Shown here piece after piece: positions 47,813 through 58,650 of a stretch of DNA of 64,000 bases. How positions within the stretch are numbered: the first letter of the stretch is position 1; the number at the start of each line of letters is the position of its first letter. A model generated the notes under the pieces. That model was not told where the DNA came from. It searched no databases and was given only the letters and a program-made list of their open reading frames with translations. The position numbers and the translations under genes were made by a program. This stretch comes from Persicaria tinctoria (taxonomy: Eukaryota > Streptophyta > Magnoliopsida > Caryophyllales > Polygonaceae): positions 1,116,001-1,180,000 of the forward strand of contig JBANSL010000004.1 in assembly GCA_037127255.1 (NCBI GenBank), written 5' to 3'.

Positions 47813-48878
47813 GTGAGAAACTCTTATCTTTTTTGTCTCTTCTTGTCAGTTCTATTTAGGCAACATTTTGTTATGGATTCTTATGAGGTTTTTCTAAGTA
47901 TTTGTATGGCATTCACATGTTTCTACCTTTTTCATTTCAAGGGGCTCCTAGGCTAGTTCGTAGTTCTTAAGCAAGAAGGGGACAATATGTTTAATTTTAA
48001 TGCTTTTTAAATTATTGATATGCTCTTTCTCAACACTTAAATAACTGAGATTTTTTTATCATGTATTGCAATTTGGATAACTATGACAAAAGCATGAAAT
48101 AACAGCTCCAAATGATGATTATTGTAATAACAGCTCCAGATGATGATTATTGTAATAACAGCTCTACCCCTGGAAAACATGTTGCAAAAAGCACTTTGAT
48201 TGTAAGGCTTCTCGAGTCATTCTCAATAATTATATATTATTCCTTTGCCCTACTATACTGTAGTATTCTGCTATAGTAATAGCTTAATGTGCTATGTCTA
48301 GTAGCTTACAGTTAGAAACTTAGAAAGCTAGTTATGGTTTGTGGTTTTACTTTTCCAGTGTTCATAGAAGTGAGCTACTTTAAACATGTCTTAGTTGTTT
48401 TCCATATGTTCAGTCGGTTGGTGAGATTCAACGTAGAGTGATGTTTGCTTTGTGATTATTTTGAGTAAAATCTTTTGTTCCATTTTAGTTTGTCTATTTG
48501 TTATCCAGTGTTTGTGTTGTACATCTCTCTAGTGTGGCTATTGAAAGCTTTAGTTTCTTTCTATTTGCAGAATTTAGGGAGTAGTGCAAGAGTTTCCCCT
48601 CCAACTAGTAGCATTGGCAGAACGGGTGCTCTTCATGTTGTAGCTTCATGGTAGGCCTTGTAAACTTTATATTTGTTTTACAATGTTCTTGTTGACGTTC
48701 TTAGCTCTTTTAATGTTACGTATGTTTCAGGGATTCATGTGGATCTAATTTCCAAACATCCACGGGAGGCGTAGTTTGTTCTAATGGGCCCGTATAGTAG
48801 AAACCAGATGTAGCCAGTGCATCTTTAGCATTTTCAGCACCAGTTGCAGTTGTGGCACATACTTCTGCACAGTCCACC

Positions 48879-50271
48879 TGCCTATGCAGGTGGACTAGTC
48901 TTGGAGCCAAAGAAAGGCTTGTATGATAAATATGTACTCCTTCTGGACTTCAATAGTCTTTATCCTTCTATCATTCAGGTTATCCCTTTATTTCCATATA
49001 TATTCACATTCTATGTATTAGTTACATGGATATACACTTATACTTCTAGCAAATGTGCATTATGTAACAAAGTGTATCTGGCAACAGGAATATAATATCT
49101 GCTTCACTACTGTTGAAAGGTCATCTGATGGGTCACGCTTACCATCTTCTAAAAGAACAGGGGTTTTACCAGAGGTAGAATGTTAACTCTTTGGATCATT
49201 ATATTTATTTCATGCTCAAGGCATCCCAAGAAAGATAATTTTGATATTTTCAAAAAAAAAATATGAAGACCTTGTGCCCTATTTTAACTACTAGTAAAAA
49301 AATTAAAGTACTTACCATGAACTCTTTCACAATAAGCCTTTTTCTCTGCCGTGCTTGAAGAACATCTTTGCACTTTTGCCATCTAGCCTTAACTGTTCAT
49401 CTTATTGTTTTCTTTTGTCTTCACTTTAGTTGCTGAAAAAGTTAGTGGAGAGACGGAGGATGGTAAAATCTTGGATGAAGAATGCATCAGGCCTCAAGGT
49501 CCAGCAGCTGGACATCCAGCAGCAAGCATTGAAGCTCACTACAAAATACAAATAGATCTTGTGCCTTTTTCTCATCTCTGCATTGGTTACATATCAAACC
49601 TGTAAATAGGTCCTGATCTGTTTGGTGCTTTCCTTGGCTTGATTTTCTTGCAACTCACTATGTATGGATGCTTAGGGTTTTCCAGTTCTAGATTTTATGC
49701 AAAGCCACTTGCAGAGCTTATAACATTACAAGTAGGAAATTTACCCAACACTTGCATTTTAATAATGGATTTTGTATAGAATTTTCTTGAGCAAACTATG
49801 TAATGGGTTTGCAGGGGAGGGAAATTTTGCAGAGCACGTTTGATTTAGTTCAGAATAACTTGAACTTAGAGGTACTTCAAAGACATGCATTTGTTTCTTA
49901 TTTTTAGCATTTGGTGCTACAATGCTCCTAATGCAGTCGTGTTATTTCTCTTTCAGGCGATTTATGGTGATACATATTCAATTTACACAAAAGTATAGGT
50001 GTTTAGAGATCGATCTTGATGCTCCTAATGCAGTCGTGCTATTTCTCTTTCATTTGTTAGTTCAGAATTACTAATCAAAGCCTTAACATGCTCTTTTATT
50101 GATTTTGTCATGCCAGCGTGTTGTTATTGACTTTGCACTTTCTTATAGGTGAACAAAAAGCATAGGTGTTTAGAGATCGATCTTGATGGTTTGTACAAGA
50201 GAATGTTACTTATGAAAAAGAAGAAATATGCTGCAGTCAAAGTTCAATTCAAGGACGGTACAACATACAAG
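48879..50271 (+). pseudogene. DNA polymerase alpha catalytic subunit fragment (several exons)
   Basis: Blocks in order with mostly GT-AG borders: about 48879-48978 ([20 protein letters not shown], then [13 protein letters not shown] = family-B motif A), 49088-49174 ([20 protein letters not shown]), 49430 to about 49545 (LLKKLVERRRMVKSWMKNAS, LKVQQLDIQQQALKLT), about 49656-49731 (MYGCLGFSSSRFYAKPLAEL), 49815-49871 (GREILQSTFDLVQNNLNLE), 49957 to about 49992 (AIYGDTYSIYTK = motif C, with Tyr in place of the second catalytic Asp of YGDTDS) and 50149-50271 (VNKKHRCLEIDLDGLYKRML, KYAAVKVQFKDGTTYK). This is the palm region of the replicative polymerase. The N-terminal half, thumb and zinc fingers are missing, so it is a captured, inactive piece. 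Confidence 0.9.
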
Positions 50272-50339
50272 GTAGCTTTTGTCACCGTACCAAATTTTCA
50301 TGATACCATACAACCCAGGGTAATTAGTAAATCTCATGA

Positions 50340-50735
50340 CATTTGATATGCATTCCTGATTTAATAAATGTTTGCAGTGTCCTCTGAATGAAATATGTAA
50401 GTCGATATGCATGCATTCCTGAAATCTACTGTTGAGAATATATAGCACATGCATTGCTGAAATCTCATGACATTTGATATGCATTTCTGAAATCTGTTGT
50501 TGATAATATATAGCCCATGCACTCTGAATGAAATCTGTAAGTTTCTGTTTTGGTGGTCCTTGAAAATATATAGTGTATCATGGTGTTTTAGGATTTGTAA
50601 GGTTCTGTCAAGTGTCGACATGCCTTGGTCTTTTGAATGAAATTTGTAAGTTGATACACATTTCTGAAATCTGCTGTTGAGAATATATAGCCCATGCATT
50701 TCTGAAATCTCGTGACATTTGATATATAGGGTGCA
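50340..50735. repeat. Irregular short-period repeats
   Basis: Words such as 'gaaatctcatgacatttgat', 'atatatagcccatgca' and 'gaatgaaatctgtaag' recur three to four times in changing order. It separates the polymerase fragment from the Ulp1 fragment. Confidence 0.7.
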
Positions 50736-51018
50736 CCAGTGCAGCCGGGTGGGTACGAAGTACGAGTGTGGGTACTATGTGATGAGATACATGAGAGACA
50801 TTATAAATGATAATAAGATGTCTTTTTCGACAAAGGTATAAATAACATGGCTTGTTCTTTCCATCTCTTTAGTGTGCATGCAGTTTTATATTAACTCTAA
50901 TGGCTTGTTCTTTCCATCTCTTTAGTGGGCTGCATCAAGGAACCGTCCATCATACACTCAAGAAGAAATTGATGAAATTCGAGTTGAAGCTGCTCAGTAT
51001 ATCCAGTCTTTGATATAG
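50734..51018 (+). pseudogene. Ulp1-like (C48) cysteine protease C-terminal fragment
   Basis: Two blocks: about 50734-50835 (KYECGYYVMRYMRDIINDNK, holding the catalytic Cys of the ECGYYVMRYM motif) and about 50930-51018 (WAASRNRPSYTQEEIDEIRV, AAQYIQSLI, stop). This C-terminal arrangement is typical of Ulp1-like proteins carried by plant MULE and CACTA elements. The His and Asp of the catalytic triad are upstream and absent. Confidence 0.8.
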
Positions 51019-51922
51019 GTTAATGAAGCTTCTAGGGTTGCTCAGTAAATGTGCCACGTAGTATTTCTTGTTGATTGAAAATGCAGGTGATCAACCATTT
51101 TTTTGGTCTTAATGTCTTATGCTTTAAAACATTTATGGTATGAATGTTAGTTCATCATACACTGATCGATTTAGGCGGTCCGGCTAGCCTGGCCTGTTTT
51201 TGAGATGTTGGCTAGCTAGCTAGGTAATGTATGTCGTAGATACGTGGGCTAGTCATTCACCCTTTTTGTGATGTTATGGCTAGCCAATTTTGTGGCTATG
51301 AATAGCGGCAGTGTATTTTTTGTGAATGTTACAGTATGAAGCTAGTATATATGTACATGAATGTGATATTCTATCGACAAAAGCGTGTTGCGTATCAAAA
51401 AAAAACATCGGATTCAATATGAAAATAGTAGTGCATTCATACATTTAACATCAGATCCGTCTATTGAGACAGATGCCAGTATAAATTATACACATCGTTA
51501 TCTACAAAATAAATCGTGTGTCAATGGAGCAACAATGTCATTTTACATTTAAATTAACGTGCAAAACAAGTTTGAACATTAAAAATGATATATAAACTGA
51601 TATATATATTTGTCAAAGTAACACCGTTATCTACAAAATAAACCAATGTGTCAATGGAGCAACAACGTCATTTTATTTTGAAAAAACTTATACAAATGTA
51701 TGAAACGACATCTTCTGTGTATACAGCCACAATAGTGCATTATTTTAGAACAATATAATATCACATATAATGGACATGAAATTAATACACAGAGAATGAA
51801 TACTCTCAATGCGATGTCGATAACATGGAAATACATCGGTTATGCCTATATTTCACGTGGTCGATTAAATTAAAACAATATAAAATCATAAATTATATAT
51901 AGAACATGATTATAAACGTGAT
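51019..51922. other. Non-coding DNA with one duplicated block
   Basis: 'gtgtcaatggagcaacaa(t/c)gtcatttta' with its left context ('ttatctacaaaataaa') occurs at about 51500-51545 and 51625-51673. The remainder is AT-rich, with 'ggctagc' words at 51180-51300. No gene was seen. Confidence 0.5.
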
Positions 51923-52234
51923 CACTACAACAAAAACAGTTGTCTATGTTTTATTAAGACATCAATTCTTTTTATAAATAAATATGTAAATGTCACTTTT
52001 TTTTATTTAGGAGGATATCTTCACATGTTTTCAAATGACAAATTATGGATATTCATCAACAAGTGAACGTGTCATAACCAAAATTGAGGGGTTCTAATTA
52101 ATAAAAGACATATGCTTAAAACCGATGTTGAAATTTTTGATCTTTTACTACACCCACAAAGAGATCGGAATTTTTTTTTGAAAGACACATCTGTACGTTG
52201 ACAACAGATGTATAATTGAAGTTTTCTAGTAGTG
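51923..52234. mobile_element. CACTA-type MITE or CACTA end
   Basis: The left end is CACTACAACAAAAAC and the right end inverts to CACTACTAGAAAAC. Subterminal words ACATC and GACA(C)ATCT recur in both orientations, as in CACTA elements. The 3-bp flanks (gat, tat) do not match, so either the TSD has decayed or these are ends of two different elements. Confidence 0.6.
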
Positions 52235-53348
52235 TATGGAAGATCGAAAATTTTGAAATATGGAAAAACACAACTATTAATCTATTAATGTATCCATCTA
52301 TCTATTAATTAATCTATTAATAATACTAAATCTGTTAGCCCATAGTAAAAGTTGATTTTTTTAATAAGCTACCCCTTTTCTTATTGGTCGGTTTTATAGT
52401 CGAGATTTTTGAATATATGTTTCCTATTTTAAATAATTAAATCGCCCGAGGACGGAAATTCTAAAAATTTCCCGAATTTCAAAACCAAATCCATATAACT
52501 AAATATATTAAATAAAATAATAAATCTGAATTTTTCGGTCTTTACAAAATTTGTATTGTATCTCTTTTCAACTAATTTATAAATTATAAAAAAAATATTT
52601 TATACATATTTTTACTGTAAACAAGTATATATTAATATAGTATTATACAGATGTATAAAATGATGTTTGATTTAAAATAGATCAAACTCCCGTGCCTTTA
52701 GTTTTTTCAATGACATTTTTTTCTACCATCTCAGCCCATAGATATTTTTACTGTAAACTAGTATATACATATTTTTACTTTTACTGTAAACAAGTATATA
52801 TTAAAATGACGTAAAAACGCCATTTTTTTCTACCATCTCAGCCCATAGATAGTATCTTATTATCACTTTTTTTTAGTTTTTCAATGACATCTTTAGTATC
52901 TCAAAACTACCTTTTTCTGCATTTCCGTTTACATATACTCCATTGAAGGATCGAATGAAGAAAACAATGAAATCATAGAAGAAAGCAAGTAAACTCCATT
53001 GAAGGATCAAAGAAAACTAGATCTGTGTTCACACAGTTTGTTACAAAATGGGAAAATGGCGCCAAAACAGCTTTTTAAGCTGGTGTTCGGTTGTGCCTAA
53101 CAATCTCTAGGGGGAATTACCAAATTACCCTCCTAACTAACATCTATATGAAGTTTATGAACCCATATATATACCTCTATTAATTAATTATTTCCTACAT
53201 CCAACTTTTTTACTTTTTTGTATTTTTACGAGTAAAAGTGTACTAAAAAAAATAAAAAATAGTTTCAAATAAATTGATGCCTATAATTTTTTTTGTTGAA
53301 AAGGTGAGAGCAGGCTCTCATAAATATAACCGAACAAAATAAAATGGG
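52235..53348. other. AT-rich DNA with short tandem copies
   Basis: 'ctaccatctcagcccatagat' occurs at about 52723 and 52836, and 'ttttactgtaaac(a/t)agtatata' at 52605, 52747 and 52784. 'ctccattgaaggatc' is repeated at 52940 and 52993. The end (53210-53290) resembles 9730-9797. No gene was seen. Confidence 0.5.
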
Positions 53349-53480
53349 CTACACAGGGATAAGACGAGGAGTAGCCCTTCTCCTAGCGTCCTCGTTCACC
53401 ATTCTACTAATGTCTATAGGTGGACTAGCAATAATATGAAAACCAATAGAAAATGATAATGCAAACGAAGCGAGGGAGTC
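53349..53480 (-). pseudogene. LINE RNase H C-terminal scrap
   Basis: The minus strand reads FALSFSIGFHIIASPPIDIS then a charged tail to a stop, the usual end of plant LINE polyproteins (the ESPP block after the RNase H fold). It is cut on its 5' side by the short LTR element. Confidence 0.6.
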
Positions 53481-53490
53481 CACACGGCAC

Positions 53491-53812
53491 CGCTCTGATA
53501 CCATGTTAAATCTCGGTGGGCCATATAACCGTGGGGGGTCCCACACGGCACCCCCGTCAAGTGCAACTAGGTCGGCTAGCCCAGTAATAGACAAGGGTCC
53601 CAGACCGCACCGCTCTGATACCATGTTAAATCTCGGTGGGCCATATAACCGTGGGGTCCACACGGCAGAGCGCATCATGCGCACCCAAGCCGAGCACACA
53701 AGACCAGCGGGGTTCCATCCTAAAACCAATTGACAATAGGAGGAGTGGTCCACTAACTTATATGCAAGACTCGGGTTCTCGTGTTTTTCGATGTGGGACA
53801 AAGGCTCCAACA
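53491..53812 (-). mobile_element. TRIM-like short LTR with a 120-bp tandem duplication
   Basis: An LTR-like unit at 53624-53812 has TG...CA ends (TGTTAAATCTCGG...GGCTCCAACA). On the minus strand it is followed by a primer-binding site TGGTATCAGAGC (53612-53623). The block 'cgctctgataccatgttaaa' to 'accgtgggg' occurs at 53491-53536 and exactly 120 bases later at 53611-53656. The length and lack of coding fit terminal-repeat retrotransposons in miniature. The second LTR is missing or reduced to the duplicated end. Confidence 0.7.
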
Positions 53813-53832
53813 CATCACAACATACCGATCCC

Positions 53833-54579
53833 TCACCTGTGAGACAAGGAAACGGGGCCAAGACTCCAACACCTTCGGCCGACGACATTCCGATAATGGT
53901 GTGCGTAATCTGCCTCGAGCTCGGAGAAGGTGTTCATGATCATCCCGAAACTCCTCTCCTCCGACTCAAACGCCGCCTCCACCGCCTTCGAGAAAGGTGT
54001 TTCCTCCTTCGAGGTCCACACCGAAGAAAGCTTCCTCCTGGTCAGCTTCACTTCACCTCCGGGCAACCCGGGGACCACAAACTCCTCGTCCTCCGACTCC
54101 ACCGCCCACTGAGGACGCAGCCGCCTCAGCACGTCGGTCACCGACATGGCGAAGTATCCACCGCCATTGAACGCCACCCACGGCACACCGGCCCTGGCGG
54201 CCACGTCAGCCATCAACGGCAGGAACAAGTCGGCCACCAGGCAGCTCGGCCGCCGCTGTAGAAGCAGCTCCTCCAGCTCCGGGCCCTGGCAGATAAGCTT
54301 CAGGGCCTCCATGAACTTCCCCTGGAGGTCGACCCCGGTGATCTGGTTGATGTTCTCGACCCCTGCGGGTAAGCCCGCCTCCTCCGATGGGAACCGTAGG
54401 ACATGGATCTCGACATCGTCAGATTCGGAGAAGGCGGGGGCTGGGGTGGTGAGGAGGGTGGCCTTGACGCCGCGGGAGGCGAAGAGGCGGGCGACGTCGA
54501 AGAGAGGGATCATGTGGCCATGGGCCATGAGGGGGAAGAAGAGCACGTGGATTTGAGCTTGTGGTAATTGGGAAGCCAT
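53833..54579 (-). pseudogene. UDP-glycosyltransferase, N-terminal half only (UGT73-like)
   Basis: ATG at 54579 (MASQLPQAQIHVLFFPLMAH). The first 240 residues match family-1 plant glycosyltransferases: HVLFFPLMAHGHMIPLFDVA with the catalytic His, LVADLFLPLMADVAARAG, VPGLPG, MNTFSELEADYAHHYR and GRRCWSLGPVSL. Such enzymes transfer sugar from a UDP-sugar to a small acceptor in the cytosol. Full length is about 480 aa; the sugar-donor PSPG box is absent because homology stops at 53838, next to a short LTR. The junction reads CAG/GTGAGG, so it could also be an intron start with the LTR inserted in the intron. A Helitron end lies about 50 bases upstream of the ATG. GC content is far above its surroundings. 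Confidence 0.85.
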
Positions 54580-54822
54580 GGCGACTGGCAAGTGTAAGTA
54601 GCTGTGTGTTTTGGAGCTTGGAGGGGCTATCTATATACATATACTAAAACCGATGCATTGGTGTCTGCATGGCGGCATGTGAGTGAATCTACCTACGTGG
54701 CGGCGCGTGAGTGCGCCTCGCAAAACTTTCTCCCGTCAAAAAGGAAATCTAATAAAAATAATTATATGAAATATCTTATAAAAGAGTAAATATTATATAA
54801 GGAAAAAATCTCTAAGAAAATA

Positions 54823-55058
54823 CTCCCTCCGTTTCCTTTTAAGTGACTTTTTCAAGTCATGCACGTAATTTTAGAACGATAAAAACTATATTAAATATTA
54901 ATATTTTAATAATATTTTTTAATAATATTATACTTATCACCAATAAGTATGAGATTATCGAAAAAAATATTTTAAAAAATTATTATTTCATATATTTTTT
55001 CACACCTTAAAAAACGTGCATGAATAGTAATATGTCAATTAAAAGGAAACGGAGGGAG
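54823..55058. mobile_element. Stowaway-type MITE (TA TSD)
   Basis: The ends CTCCCTCCGTTTCCTTTTAA and their inverse are flanked by TA at 54821-54822 and 55059-55060. The 236-bp AT-rich body also pairs internally. This is the widespread plant Stowaway/mariner terminus. Confidence 0.9.
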
Positions 55059-55060
55059 TA

Positions 55061-56613
55061 CTATATAAATTTTTTTCCACCCCCCACCAAAAAAATAATA
55101 CTATTAAAATAACTAAATACCATAGTTAACTTTTATATGTAAAAAAGTTTAGTATTTAAAACTAATAATTTTATCGTATTTCATATAATTATATTATTAT
55201 TCCGTATATCTTTCCTAATTCTATTTACATTCATAAAGTAATGGGATCATCAATCAATATATATTATATATGTTATATGTATTTATATGCCATGCACGTA
55301 ATCGGCTAGCATCTATCTATATCTTAACATATTTTATAATTTATGTGTATTTATATGTCATGCACATAATCGGCTAGCATCTATCTATATCTTAACATAT
55401 TTTATAATTTATGTGTATCTTATATATTTATGGATTATATCGACTATCATTTATCAATATCTTAGTATAATTTAAATAATGTACGTAGGTGTATATCTTA
55501 TATATTTATGGAAATGTAATTATCTGTTAGTTTTTTTTCCTTAATTGAAATCTTTGATAATTGCATTATATATTCATATATATACAAGAGATGTTCATGA
55601 CCCTCAATTCCATTAACAACTCGTGACAATTAGTTGAAATCTTTAAATTTCTATGTCACTCAAATTCGATTTTTTTATATGTTGTATATATGCATGTTTC
55701 TTTGGATTTGTTATCATGCTATTATATAGATTCTAATTAGTTTAATTATGTTGTTTAGATTGTGTTCTGAACTTTTATATACCACACTATCAAATTTTTT
55801 TCAATTGATCAATTTTGTGATGTCTATAACAACGCCCTTTAATTATTTGGAGCAAGCCGTTGAAATTTAGATTATTTATTTTTTGTCTTAATTCCTAATG
55901 GATGTAGACAATGTCACTGTAGGCTATGCCATCATTGTGGGAATTCATATTTTTTTTAATGGATCAGGCTGATCAGCGGACTTTAATTGCATATTTATCT
56001 GACCTTACGATACTTACGAGTAAGTATCTTATGATCGAAGTTTTAACTTATTCACATCAATCAAAATTAACCTTTTAGAGGAAAATTGGCCTAAGTGAAT
56101 TAAGATGATTAAATTTATTTATTTGTCATGCGTGTATATATATAAGATATAAAGCTTCAAACTCTCAATTGATCTCATATATCAGATTATGCACGTAGTT
56201 ATCCTTAATTACTGTTGTTTTGAAGTATTACTTTTAGATTATCACTCAAAATCAATTTTTATGTATGTTTTATTTTTATATATAAAAAAAAATTGGATTT
56301 GTTGTCATATTGTATATGGATTAATCTAATTAATGTTATTATGTTGTTTTCGTTGCATTCTGAACTTTAAAATACAACCATGCCATCAAATTTGTTTAGT
56401 TGTTCAATTTCATATTCATTTTAGAATGGTTCAAATGGATATTTAATATAGTATTAGATTTGTTAATGGTAGAGTTTTTTTTCCCTAAAACATCATTTTC
56501 CATAACTAATATATTTAATCAAATAAAAAATTGCATTATGAAGAATACTAATTAAAACTTTAAAGATTAAGTTATGTGTTGTATAGAAAAATTTTGGTTT
56601 AATTTACTAAAAA
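55061..56613. other. AT-rich Helitron interior
   Basis: Apart from the 66-bp tandem pair at 55290-55420 and a weaker relation between 55560-55760 and 56150-56350, I see no coding potential or bounded element. Confidence 0.45.
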
Positions 56614-56879
56614 TCTATATACATATACTAAAATCGACGCATAGCCGCTTACGACGCGTGAGGACTTTTAAAATGTAATGAATGAAGAATAATTTTTTTT
56701 AAAAATTATTTATAAATAAAATTTTTGATCCTTAATTATTTATAAATAATTGATATAATTTTAAAATATTGTTAATACATTCCCGTACACGGGACGGGCC
56801 TTGCACTAGTATATATATATATATGGTGGTCCGTGAAATGGTGTTTTGGTTGGTCGTAATTCGTAACTGTGGGATTATA

Positions 56880-57605
56880 GAATTGATGTAAAGTCCTCCT
56901 TGAGGGTTTCCATTCATTGATATAACATATATATAGGTTACACAGGTATTGGGCCTTAACGGGCTTTTAGCCCACTATATAATATGAAACCTATGTAATC
57001 TATCAAACCCCCGCAGTCGAAACGGGAGGTGTCCGTACAGTGAGACTGGAACGAAAATCAATGAACAACTGTCTAGGTAAACCCTTGGTGAATATATCAG
57101 CGTACTGATAGGAGGACGGGACATGTAGAACGCGGACATGTCCAATGGCAACCTTGTCCCTGACGAAGTGGAGATCAAGTTCAATGTGCTTCGTGCGTTG
57201 ATGCTGGACTGGGTTGCTAGCCAGGTAGACGGCGGAGACGTTATCAGTGTAGACCAGAGTGGCCTTCTGCAAGGGGCATCGTAGCTCAAGCAGGAGATTG
57301 CGGAGCCAAGAGCACTCGGAGACAACGTTGGCAACGCCCCTGTACTCGGCTTCAGCGCTGGAGCGAGACACGACGGACTGACGCTTAGCTGACCAGGACA
57401 CAAGAGTGTCATTGAGGAAGACACAGTAACCAGACGTGGAGCGACGTGTGTCTGGACAACCACCCCAATCCGCATCAGTGTAAGCCACAAGGTCAAGCTT
57501 GAGGGTTTCCATTCATTGATATAACATATATATAGGTTACACAGGTATTGGGCCTTAACGGGCTTTTAGCCCGCTATATAATATGAAACATATGTAATCT
57601 ATCAG
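56880..57605 (-). mobile_element. Copia remnant: RNase H end between two short LTR copies
   Basis: Direct repeats of about 105-115 bp ('gagggtttccattcattgat ... gtaatctatc') are at about 56898-57004 and 57498-57604. Between them the minus strand (57003 to about 57495) encodes a copia RNase H end: YTDADWGGCPDTRRSTSGYC, SSAEAEYRGVANV, HQRTKHIELDLHFVRDKV, YADIFTKGLPRQLF. A purine tract (GCGGGGG) precedes the left LTR. The right LTR joins RNase H directly at 'cttgagg', so everything from gag to RT was deleted at a short repeat. Confidence 0.8.
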
Positions 57606-57633
57606 TAACGTTAAGGTTACATGTGAAAGATAC

Positions 57634-57896
57634 GAGTGTGGATCCCCTACAACACCCGGTGCACCTACGGTGCTCCACAAAATTATTTCGAGTATAATTT
57701 TATATTAAAAAAAATTTTAAAAATATATTTTTCCTAAAACAAGTTTATAAACATATAAATATAAGTATGTTGAATGTAAATATATTTTTTATAAAAAAAA
57801 TTAATATAAAATTATAGCCGAAATAATTTTGTGGTGCACCGATTGTCGTAGAGGATTCACACTCGTTACGAGTGTACTAGTAGAGGATCCACACTC
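57634..57896. mobile_element. MULE-type MITE, 9-bp TSD
   Basis: The ends GAGTGTGGATCCCCTAC and (inverted) GAGTGTGGATCCTCTAC match at 16 of 17 positions. 'gaaagatac' is duplicated at 57625-57633 and 57897-57905. Near the right end the terminal motif is partly repeated (57857-57878), giving a doubled terminus. Confidence 0.9.
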
Positions 57897-57949
57897 GAAA
57901 GATACTACTCGGGGTTATAATTGAAAGATGAATGGACCAGACCATTAAA

Positions 57950-58625
57950 AAAAAAGGGGGTTTACTGTTTACACGGTGATTTTTTCGCCTTATACACTAT
58001 CGCAATCGCGCATTCGCACTACGCGTTTGCATTTTTTATTTTTTTTTTAAATATGCTCAGACATGTTTCGTCCTCTTCATTTCGGAGTTAATATCAAATT
58101 GAGAGTGTGGTCAGCATGGAGGTGGATCTGGGTTCAATTAAGGCTCAGACAAATAAATCCCTTCTTCGTTGATCATGGATTTTATTTGGACACTAGTTTT
58201 TGGATCTGGGATCAATTCATGATTGATTTTTGTCTGAGCGCATGTCTAGGCTCATATGAACTCTAGTTTTTGGATCTGGGTTTAATTGACGCTGGTCCAA
58301 GTCGACCCGGAGATCCACGACCTAATCGAGAAGGAGAAGTGCCACCGATGTCGCGGGATCGAGCTCATCACCTCCAAGAACTTCAGCTCCTTCACCGTCA
58401 TCTAGGCTCTCGGCGGGAGAACCCGGTGGTGGGGATTTGGGCGGTATTGGCGCCGGAAAGAAGGCCCGGCCACACTTGTGCAGATGGGGATGCCAGATGA
58501 GGAAGAAGAACAGTCGTGTACGCACAGTTGGTGACCCCCACCTTTTTCGCGCATTCGCACTACGCGATCGGAACCCTCCACTGTGTAATTGGCGAGAATT
58601 CGACTGTGTAAATAGGAATCCCGAA
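57950..58625. mobile_element. Possible MULE-like element with non-repetitive interior
   Basis: The left end (GGGTTTACTGTTTACACGGT) and the inverted right end (GGGATTCCTATTTACACAGT) agree in part, as do the inner 'cgcgcattcgcactacgcg' arms. A9 runs lie outside both ends and could be a TSD. The interior (58050-58510) is GC-richer and includes [20 protein letters not shown] in one frame, which could be a captured gene piece that I do not recognise. Confidence 0.4.
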
Positions 58626-58650
58626 AAAAAAAAGGATGAATGGACCATTT

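Larger units (their letters stand above)
54630..56809 (+). mobile_element. Helitron (2.2 kb) upstream of the UGT fragment
   Basis: The 5' end TCTATATACATATACTAAAA follows A at 54629. The 3' end has a stem (CCCGTACACGGG, near 56783-56794) and CTAG at 56806-56809 followed by T. A second, nearly identical 5' end is at 56614, so either the element is 2,180 bp containing an older terminus, or a 196-bp Helitron (56614-56809) lies beside a separate 5' end. The interior is AT-rich without genes. It contains a Stowaway MITE and a tandem pair of 66 bp ('cacgtaatcggctagcatct' at about 55294 and 55360). Confidence 0.65.

Noticed and set aside
50340..50735. CRISPR-like short repeats
   Set aside because: Repeat units change order and spacing and there are no regular spacers; this is plant intergenic repeat DNA.
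56614..56809. Separate 196-bp Helitron as a feature
   Set aside because: Cannot be told apart from an internal old terminus of the 2.2-kb element; recorded as a finding only.
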